Shown here one piece after another: positions 49,915 to 56,073 of a DNA stretch of 64,000 bases. Where the stretch lies: positions 1-64,000 of the forward strand of contig CADBKQ010000023.1 of assembly GCA_902795275.1 (NCBI GenBank). The letters are read 5' to 3'. Numbering within the stretch: the first letter of the stretch is position 1; each line of letters starts with the position of its first letter. The notes beneath the pieces are model-generated. The model saw nothing but the letters and a program-made list of their open reading frames with translations, ran no database searches and was not told the origin of the DNA. This DNA is from an uncultured Eubacteriales bacterium (lineage in GTDB: Bacteria > Bacillota > Clostridia > Christensenellales > Aristaeellaceae). The translations under genes and the position numbers were made by a program.

Positions 49915-49940
49915 GACGCGCCGGCAAGGTTTTCGTTTCA
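49915..49940 (-). promoter_or_regulatory. ECF-type autoregulatory promoter
   Basis: On the minus strand TGAAAC (49935-49940) is followed after 16 bases by CGTC (49915-49918). This -35 AAC motif and -10 CGTC with 16-base spacing is the classic ECF promoter form and lies upstream of the ECF sigma gene. Confidence 0.7.
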
Positions 49941-49974
49941 TCATTTTGAAAAAAATTGGTTCAGTGCAAAAGTT

Positions 49975-50042
49975 TGTGGGGGAAACCGCTCTTTGTTGGA
50001 CAAAGAGCGGTTTCCCCCACACCCCCTTCCGAGAAAACCATA
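49975..50042. repeat. GGGGGAAACC hairpin repeat, copy 5 (inverted orientation)
   Basis: TGTGGGGGAAACCGCTCTTTG and CAAAGAGCGGTTTCCCCCACA are perfect complements around a short loop, followed by CCCCCTTCCGAGAAAACCATA. Its inner arms (GCTCTTTG/CAAAGAGC) differ from the other copies, and pairing is preserved. Confidence 0.88.
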
Positions 50043-50255
50043 AGGGGTGAAAGAAAAGAATCTTTTCCTTATTTGAAAACAACTATCTCATAAGTTGGAG
50101 ACAAGCTTACCCCCACAAGCTTTTTATTGAACCGAAAACCTTTTGGAAAAAAATCTCCACAAAACCGGAAACTTGTTGTATAATAATGTGTGTATCCCAT
50201 ATTCGCGTTTTTGACCCGTCCTTGAATGAATCAAAGCGAAGGAGAGAGACAGACC

Positions 50256-51437
50256 ATGGCTGACTTTGTTCGTCTCGGCATCATCGGCATCGGCAACCAG
50301 GGCGGCAATTATGCCCGTTGCCTGACCACTGACCCGGAATGGTGTCCGGAAATCAGGCTGACCGCCATTGCGGACAGGAATCCCGCCCGCGTGGAATGGG
50401 CAAAGGCCAATCTCGGCGAGGGTGTCGCCCGCTTCAGCGACCCGATCGAAATGCTGGACAGCGGGCTGATCGACGCCTGCGTGGTGACCATTCCCCACTA
50501 CGACCATCCCAAGTACGTGATGGAATGCATGAAGCGCGGCATTCACGTGATGTGCGAAAAGCCCGCGGGCGTGTACACCAAGCAGGTGCGGGAAATGAAC
50601 GAGGAAGCGAAGAAGCATCCAGAGGTTGTGTTCGGCATGATGTTCAACCAGCGCACCAACTGCCTCTACCGCAAAATGCGCGAGCTGGTGCAGAGCGGCA
50701 AATACGGTCGCGTGCGCCGGGCCAACTGGCTGATTACGAACTGGTACCGCAGCCAGTTCTACTATGACAGCGGCGACTGGCGCGCCACCTGGTCGGGCGA
50801 GGGCGGCGGCGTGCTGCTGAACCAGTGCCCCCACCAGCTGGATCTGTGGCAGTGGATTCTGGGCATGCCCAAGAAAGTCCAGGCCTTCATGCGCTACGGC
50901 CAGTGGCACAATATCGAGGTGGAGGACGACGTGACCGCCCTCATGGAATACGAGGACGGACACACCGGCGTATTCATCACCTCCACCGGCGACCCCCACG
51001 GCTCCAACCGCTTCGAGGTGCAGATGGACGGCGCGCAGATCATCGCCGAAAACGAAAAGCTGTATGTGCTGGAATTTGACCAGCTGGAGCAGGATTGGTC
51101 GAAAACCAACAAAGCCCCCTTCGGCGCGGTGCCAGCCCATGAGGTGGAAGTGGAAACCGACGGCCAGAACCCGCAGCACAAGGGCGTATTTAAAGCCTGG
51201 GCCGGGGCCATTCTCCGGGGCGAACCGCTGGTGGCGGGCGGCGAGGAAGGCATCAACGGCCTCACCCTCTCCAACGCCATGCACCTGTCCGCTTTCCTGG
51301 GCAAGGCCGTGGAGCTGCCCTTTGACGAAAACCTGTATTATGACGAACTCATGAAGCGCGTCGCCACCTCCCGCCGCAAGGAAGGCGGCCCCGCCGTGTT
51401 CGCCGATACCGCCGATTCCTTCGCCGGAACCAAATGA
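50256..51437 (+). CDS. Gfo/Idh/MocA-family oxidoreductase
   Basis: ATG 50256 is chosen because GAAGGAGAGAG lies just upstream; an in-frame ATG ten codons earlier has no such site. The 393-residue protein starts with a Rossmann fold (LGIIGIGNQGGNYARCL) and has CEKPAGVYTKQVREM, the EKP motif of the family, and NQCPHQLDLWQWILG, the substrate-side motif with the catalytic His. It should oxidise or reduce a sugar or inositol derivative with NAD(P). The preceding region holds a -10-like TATAAT (50178-50183) without a clear -35. It forms a transcript of its own, closed by a terminator. Confidence 0.88.
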   Translation: MADFVRLGIIGIGNQGGNYARCLTTDPEWCPEIRLTAIADRNPARVEWAKANLGEGVARFSDPIEMLDSGLIDACVVTIPHYDHPKYVMECMKRGIHVMCEKPAGVYTKQVREMNEEAKKHPEVVFGMMFNQRTNCLYRKMRELVQSGKYGRVRRANWLITNWYRSQFYYDSGDWRATWSGEGGGVLLNQCPHQLDLWQWILGMPKKVQAFMRYGQWHNIEVEDDVTALMEYEDGHTGVFITSTGDPHGSNRFEVQMDGAQIIAENEKLYVLEFDQLEQDWSKTNKAPFGAVPAHEVEVETDGQNPQHKGVFKAWAGAILRGEPLVAGGEEGINGLTLSNAMHLSAFLGKAVELPFDENLYYDELMKRVATSRRKEGGPAVFADTADSFAGTK

Positions 51438-51443
51438 TTCACT

Positions 51444-51488
51444 GCCGCCGCTCTCCGGAAAACCGAAACGGCGGCGGTTTCTTTTTTC
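51444..51488 (+). terminator. Rho-independent terminator
   Basis: GCCGCCG and CGGCGGC with flanking bases form a stem around a loop of about 18 bases, followed by TTTCTTTTTT. It ends the Gfo/Idh/MocA gene and lies directly before the next promoter. Confidence 0.78.
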
Positions 51489-51491
51489 CGC

Positions 51492-51520
51492 TTGCCATTT
51501 GATGGATTTCAGGCTATAAT
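51492..51520 (+). promoter_or_regulatory. Sigma-A promoter of the SH3-HAD-nagA operon
   Basis: TTGCCA (51492-51497) and TATAAT (51515-51520) are separated by 17 bases, near consensus. The first start codon is 49 bases downstream. Confidence 0.8.
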
Positions 51521-51568
51521 AAACAGGAACGCATCAGGCACACAACGGATCATCAAAAGGAGCACACA

Positions 51569-52489
51569 ATGAAAAAATTTGCATTGGCCGTGTTGGCGGC
51601 CGTCCTGCTCATCAGCCTCTTCTCCGCCGCGTCCGCGGAAAAAAACGGCATGCGGATCTATGGCCCCGGCAGCTATGAGGTGGGAAAGACCTTTAAAAAA
51701 GGGGAGTATATCATTTTCAGCGCGAAGGAGGAAGCGCGCTTTGTCGTCAGCATTGATGAGGAAGGGCTCGACGTGATTTCGGAAGGCACTTTCAAGGGGA
51801 ATACCATCCTGAAGGTGGAGAACGACGATTATCTGCAATTGATCGACTGCACCGCCGCTTTTGCTGACGATTATTACAGCACATTCAAAATCGAGCTGAG
51901 CCCCGCCGGGGGAACGCTCAAGGTAGGCGCCGACATCGAGCCGGGCACATACGAGCTGCTGGCCCAGGACGGGCAGGAGCCCGCCTATCGGGTCTACGAG
52001 GACAGCAGATACCATACCGTGTCGGAGGAAGGGACGTTTCAAAATCGCCATGAGATCCACGTCAGCAAGGGACAGTATCTGGAGCTGACCGGCTGCCGTC
52101 TGGGCGGGTTGGTGTCCGATACCAAGGCGACAGACAAGTCCGCTCAGCCGCATTCCATGCGCAGCACGCCGGCGCCCGATTCCGCGCCGGGAGGCAAGCC
52201 GCAGGGCGGCCCCGAATCGCCTGAAAATAAAAACGCCGCGGAACTGAATCCGCCTGAGATCGACGGGCCGAAGGTGCGCATTCTTCCTTCCAAAACGCCT
52301 GTGGTTCGTTCCGAGCCCTCCACAAAGGGCGATAAAGTCGGTACCGCCGTGGCGGAAGCCGAATACGCGCTGCTGGAGACCAAAGGAAAATGGTATAAGA
52401 TTCGCCTGTACGATGGCGAAGAAGGCTGGATTACCAGCAGCATGGCGGAAATCGTCGAAGAATCCGACGCCCAAATCCCGAATGAATGA
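51569..52489 (+). CDS. Secreted protein with tandem beta modules and C-terminal SH3b domain
   Basis: AAAAGGAGC precedes ATG 51569. The 306-residue protein has a signal peptide (VLLISLFSAASAEK) and two related modules of about 75 residues (GSYEVGKTFKKGEYIIFSAKE and GTLKVGADIEPGTYELLAQD), each ending in YLQLIDC or YLELTGC. A proline/serine-rich linker (STPAPDSAPGGKPQGGPESP) leads to a bacterial SH3 domain (VRSEPSTKGDKVGTAV, KWYKIRLYDGEEGWI). SH3b domains often bind peptidoglycan. It precedes the HAD phosphatase by 11 bases, so the three genes to 54489 form one operon. Confidence 0.75.
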   Translation: MKKFALAVLAAVLLISLFSAASAEKNGMRIYGPGSYEVGKTFKKGEYIIFSAKEEARFVVSIDEEGLDVISEGTFKGNTILKVENDDYLQLIDCTAAFADDYYSTFKIELSPAGGTLKVGADIEPGTYELLAQDGQEPAYRVYEDSRYHTVSEEGTFQNRHEIHVSKGQYLELTGCRLGGLVSDTKATDKSAQPHSMRSTPAPDSAPGGKPQGGPESPENKNAAELNPPEIDGPKVRILPSKTPVVRSEPSTKGDKVGTAVAEAEYALLETKGKWYKIRLYDGEEGWITSSMAEIVEESDAQIPNE

Positions 52490-52500
52490 GGCGTGACGGC

Positions 52501-53316
52501 ATGAACGGCTACCGGATGATTGCCCTGGATATCGACGGCACGCTGCTGAACAGCAAAAAAGAAGTGACGCCCGCCTGCGCCGAAGCCATCCGCGAAGCCT
52601 CCGCCGCCGGGAAGACCGTCGTTTTCTGCACCGGGCGCGCCGTGTCCGAGCTGGAAGAATTCTTTCCCCTGCTGCCGGACATCCGCTGGGCGGTGTTTGC
52701 CAGCGGCGCGGGCCTGTATGACATCGAAAAAAGAAAAACCTTTGCGCTACGCGGCATTCCGCGGCCTGACGCGGACGCGGTTCTGGCGCTGGCGAAAACC
52801 AAAGACCTGATGCCCCAACTGGTGATCGGGGACAGGGACGTGATTCAGTCTTCCCATATGGAACGCGTGGAGCATTTTCACATGGACATTTACCGCCCGC
52901 TCTATGAGCGCGCCATGACGCTGGTACCGGATGTTTACGCTTACGCCGCGGCCTGCCGGGAGGACTTTCTGAAAATCAACCTCTACCACGCCGACCCTCA
53001 GGAGCGCGTGCGCACCCGGCGGCAGCTGGAGCATGTATCCATCGAAAAGGTCTATTCCGAGGTTTCGTCCCTGGAATGCTCTGCCATGGGCGTAAGCAAA
53101 GGCTCCGGGCTGCTTCGCCTGTGCGATGCGCTGCGTGTGCCCGCCTCCGCCTGCATCGCCGTGGGGGATGCGGACAACGATATTCCCATGATTCAAGCCG
53201 CCGGGCTGGGCGTCGCCATGGGAAACGCCGCCGAAAACGTGCGCGCCGCTGCCGACCGCGTTGTGGCGGACTGCGACCACGACGGCTGTGTCGAAGCCAT
53301 CCGGCTGGCCTTCTGA
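52501..53316 (+). CDS. Cof-type HAD-superfamily phosphatase
   Basis: ATG 52501 is used because GAGGCGTGACGGC precedes it. The 271-residue protein has HAD motif I (MIALDIDGTLLNSKK), motif II (VVFCTGRAV), the Cof-type cap region, motif III Lys (GVSKGSGLLRL) and motif IV (AVGDADNDIPMI). The Cof/YbjI/YkrA group removes phosphate from sugar phosphates, nucleotides or cofactors. With nagA next, an amino-sugar or cell-wall-recycling intermediate is a fair guess for substrate, not shown by sequence. Confidence 0.88.
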   Translation: MNGYRMIALDIDGTLLNSKKEVTPACAEAIREASAAGKTVVFCTGRAVSELEEFFPLLPDIRWAVFASGAGLYDIEKRKTFALRGIPRPDADAVLALAKTKDLMPQLVIGDRDVIQSSHMERVEHFHMDIYRPLYERAMTLVPDVYAYAAACREDFLKINLYHADPQERVRTRRQLEHVSIEKVYSEVSSLECSAMGVSKGSGLLRLCDALRVPASACIAVGDADNDIPMIQAAGLGVAMGNAAENVRAAADRVVADCDHDGCVEAIRLAF

Positions 53317-53343
53317 ACTGCTGTGAAAGGAGCGGTAAGGGGA

Positions 53344-54489
53344 ATGAAAGCGATTGTCAACGGGAGAATCCTGCTGCCTGACACCGAAGTGCATTCCAAG
53401 GCGCTGCTGTATGACGAAGCGATCATTGGGATCGTGGACGAAGCCGACGCCCGGCGGGAAGCGGATGAAGTTCTCGACGCGAACGGGGCCTATGTGGCTC
53501 CCGGCCTGATGGACGTGCATATTCACGGCTACGGCGGCGACGACGTTTCCGACGACGACCCGGCAGGCGTGCGTCGCATGTCCGAAAAGCTGCTGGAAAA
53601 CGGCGTCACTTCCTTCCTGCCCACCACGCTGACCGTTGGCTGGGACACGCTCATAAGCGTATGCGGACACATGCGCGTTCTGGCCCGGGAAAGCCAGCGG
53701 CCCGAGTATCCCGGCGCGGAAATTCTGGGCGTACACCTGGAAGGCCCGTTCATCAATCCCGAGCGCAAGGGCGCGCAGAACCCGGAATACATTCTGCCGC
53801 CCGACGCGGACAAGGTGCTGCCCTATGCCGATATTGTGAAGCTGATCACCCTGGCCCCGGAAATGCCGGGCGGATACGACTGCATCCGCACCCTGAAACA
53901 GCAATCCGATATTGCCATTTCCATGGGCCACAGCAGCGCCACCTTTGACCAGGCCATGACCGGCATCGGCCTGGGTGTCACCCGGGCGACGCATCTGTTC
54001 AACGCCATGAGCCCCATGCACCACCGGGACCCCGGCGTGGTCGGCGCGGCGCTGAACAGCGATGTGTATACCGAGCTGATTGCCGACACCTTCCACGTGA
54101 ACAAGGGCATTTATCCCATGCTGGCGAAAACAAAGGGAAGCAAACTGGTACTCATCACCGACGCCCTGCGCTCCGCCGGCATGCCCGACGGGGAATACGA
54201 AAACGGCGGGCAGGTGTTTGTGCTCAAGGGCATTGAATGCCGGCTCAGGGACGGCACCATCGCGGGCAGCGTCCTGCGGCTGAACCAGGGCGTGCGGCAC
54301 TTCCGCGACTATGGCGGCGTTACCATGGCCCAGGCCGTCCGCGCCGCGTCCCTCAGCGCCGCGGAATCCATCGGCCTGGCGGATACCAAGGGCTCCCTCT
54401 CCCCCGGCAAGGATGCCGACATTACCTTGCTAAACGACGATTGCGGCGTGCTCAAAACCATTGTCCGCGGCGTATGCAAGTTTGACTGA
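53344..54489 (+). CDS. nagA: N-acetylglucosamine-6-phosphate deacetylase
   Basis: The 381-residue protein begins MKAIVNGRILLPD at ATG 53344; an in-frame GTG at 53323 is a weaker choice. It has the amidohydrolase fold with NagA landmarks: GLMDVHIHGYGGDD, GVHLEGPFINPERKGAQ (metal-ligand Glu), MGHSSATFDQA (His), THLFNAMSPMHHRDPG and LITDALRSAGMPDG (catalytic Asp). The first metal pair HxH is HIHG. It removes acetate from GlcNAc-6-P in amino-sugar use and peptidoglycan recycling. No nagB is nearby. It closes the SH3-HAD-nagA operon. Confidence 0.92.
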   Translation: MKAIVNGRILLPDTEVHSKALLYDEAIIGIVDEADARREADEVLDANGAYVAPGLMDVHIHGYGGDDVSDDDPAGVRRMSEKLLENGVTSFLPTTLTVGWDTLISVCGHMRVLARESQRPEYPGAEILGVHLEGPFINPERKGAQNPEYILPPDADKVLPYADIVKLITLAPEMPGGYDCIRTLKQQSDIAISMGHSSATFDQAMTGIGLGVTRATHLFNAMSPMHHRDPGVVGAALNSDVYTELIADTFHVNKGIYPMLAKTKGSKLVLITDALRSAGMPDGEYENGGQVFVLKGIECRLRDGTIAGSVLRLNQGVRHFRDYGGVTMAQAVRAASLSAAESIGLADTKGSLSPGKDADITLLNDDCGVLKTIVRGVCKFD

Positions 54490-54529
54490 GCATGCAATTA
54501 ACAGCGATGGTGTGAAGGGAAAAGGATCG

Positions 54530-54919
54530 GCGGGGCTTTGCCCCGCACCCCACCAGGGTACTGAGTACCCTGGACCCGCACCTGGCGAAATGACGCCGTT
54601 GGAAGAAACCAACAGCCTCCGCTTGCCGCGCTGGGGTTACGGAAAGTTTGAGGGCTTCTGGCCCAAGAAAGCCAGGAAAATCCCCAGGGGAAAGTTCACT
54701 TTCTCCTGGGGATTTTTCCTTGGCTTTCCCGGATGCGAAGCATCCGGTTTGGCGGCTTCGCCGCCGGGCCAGAAGCACAACGGCGTCAAGATTGGCTTTT
54801 TCGTTCATCCACGTAACAGCGGGAACCTGGCTTGATCATCTATGCAAGCAACATCCGCCATTGCGGGTCCAGGGCGGTCACCGCCCTGGTGCAGGGTTCA
54901 GGGGCCGCACAGGCCCCTG
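54530..54919. repeat. Nested palindromic element, about 390 bp
   Basis: Several inverted pairs are nested around about 54697: CGGGGCTTTGCCCCG/CAGGGTACTGAGTACCCTG (54530-54586) mirrors CCAGGGCGGTCACCGCCCTGG/AGGGGCCGCACAGGCCCCT (54857-54919) in opposite orientation; GACGCCGTT mirrors AACGGCGTC; GCTTCTGGCCC mirrors GGGCCAGAAGC; and the innermost pair is the terminator hairpin at 54675-54720. GATGCGAAGCATCC and GGCGGCTTCGCCGCC are small extra hairpins. The element fills the 477-base gap between convergent genes. No gene is supported here. Confidence 0.7.
54675..54720. terminator. Bidirectional terminator hairpin at the centre of the nested palindrome
   Basis: GGAAAATCCCCAGGGGAAAG and CTTTCTCCTGGGGATTTTTCC are near-perfect complements with A- and T-runs on both sides. 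It can end nagA (+) and the ABC operon (-). Confidence 0.75.
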
Positions 54920-54966
54920 CTTCGTAACCTTCACAACAACAGGTTATAAAGAATACGATGTTTTCA

Positions 54967-56073
54967 TCAAAGCGTTGATTTTTCGGCCTGCCTGATTTTC
55001 AGGGTCAGCCGGTTCGGAAGCGAAGCGCTTTCGTCGAAAGCATAATTCATTCCCCCGGCCATGCCTTTCAGCACCGTGAGCGCCAGGCCGTCAGTTTCCT
55101 GCGTCAGATCAAAGCGCGGCCCGCCGTACCGGAACGTCCATTCCGCGGTCTCCGTCGCCTCGGCGTATTCCACGGCAGCCTTCACCCGGAGATCATTCAG
55201 ATGCGGGATCAACAGCTGCATCGTTTCCTCAAAGATCAGATGGATACGGTTCGCCGCTTTCGGCGCAATCTGGTTCTTCTCGCAATACTGCGTGATCTGG
55301 CTGTCCATGCCAAGGAAATCGTAGTCCCGGCTTTCAATGTCCAGCTCCAGCACTTTCAGCCGGCGCACAAAGCGCCGGGTGTTTTCTTTCTGGGGATGAT
55401 CAAAAATCTCCTCCGGCGTGCCTTCTTCATAAATACCGCCCTCGTCCATATAGAAAACCCGGTTGCAGATGGCGCGGGCGAACGCCATCTCATGGGTCAC
55501 GATCATCAGGGTTTTGCCGGTTTTGGCAAGGTCGCGGATGACCGCCTGAACCTCGCCCACCATGGTGGGATCGAGGGCGCTGGTAGGCTCGTCCAGCAGG
55601 ATCACATCCGGGTCCATGGCCAGCGTCCGCGCAATGGCGATGCGCTGCTTCTGCCCGCCGGAAAGCTCATCCGGATAGCTCAACGCCTTTTCCGCGAGGC
55701 CGACCGTGCGCAGGAGCTTCATCCCCGTATCATGCGCTTCCTGCTTCGATTTGCCCAGCAGATCCATCGGGGCCATCATGATGTTTTCAATCACAGTTTT
55801 GTGTCCGAACAGGTTGAACGACTGAAAGACCATCCCCATTTTCTGGCGCACCTTGTTCATATCGCATTTGGGGCTTGTGATTTCCAGACCGTCCACCCAC
55901 ACCGTTCCGGACGTTGGCTTCTCCAGCTGGTTGATACAGCGCAGCAGCGTACTTTTGCCCGTGCCGGAAGGCCCGATCACGGAAATAACGTCCCCGTCAT
56001 GAATGACAGCATTGACATCCTTCAGGGGCATAACGTTCGGATACTCCTTTTTCAGATGCTCGATCTTAATCAT
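54967..56073 (-). CDS. Polar amino-acid ABC transporter ATPase with C-terminal HATPase-like domain
   Basis: The first 245 residues are a typical GlnQ/ArtP ATPase: IGPSGTGKSTLLRC (Walker A), FQSFNLFGHKTV (Q-loop), ELSGGQKQRIAIARTL (signature), DVILLDEPTSALDPTM (Walker B) and IVTHEMAFA (switch). An extra C-terminal domain of about 110 residues follows (NRIHLIFEETMQLLIPHL, GPRFDLTQETDGLALTVLKG, LPNRLTLKIR). It looks like the HATPase fold of RsbW/SpoIIAB anti-sigma kinases with the N-box asparagine missing. Usual ATPases of this family stop near 245 residues. The start overlaps the end of the permease gene by 8 bases. The added domain may regulate transport or bind a partner. Confidence 0.82.
   Translation of the reverse strand: MIKIEHLKKEYPNVMPLKDVNAVIHDGDVISVIGPSGTGKSTLLRCINQLEKPTSGTVWVDGLEITSPKCDMNKVRQKMGMVFQSFNLFGHKTVIENIMMAPMDLLGKSKQEAHDTGMKLLRTVGLAEKALSYPDELSGGQKQRIAIARTLAMDPDVILLDEPTSALDPTMVGEVQAVIRDLAKTGKTLMIVTHEMAFARAICNRVFYMDEGGIYEEGTPEEIFDHPQKENTRRFVRRLKVLELDIESRDYDFLGMDSQITQYCEKNQIAPKAANRIHLIFEETMQLLIPHLNDLRVKAAVEYAEATETAEWTFRYGGPRFDLTQETDGLALTVLKGMAGGMNYAFDESASLPNRLTLKIRQAEKSTL

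Noticed and set aside
31179..50042. CRISPR array from the recurring GGGGGAAACC units
   Set aside because: The copies are kilobases apart, in both orientations, without regular spacers or cas genes; they are dispersed hairpin repeats.
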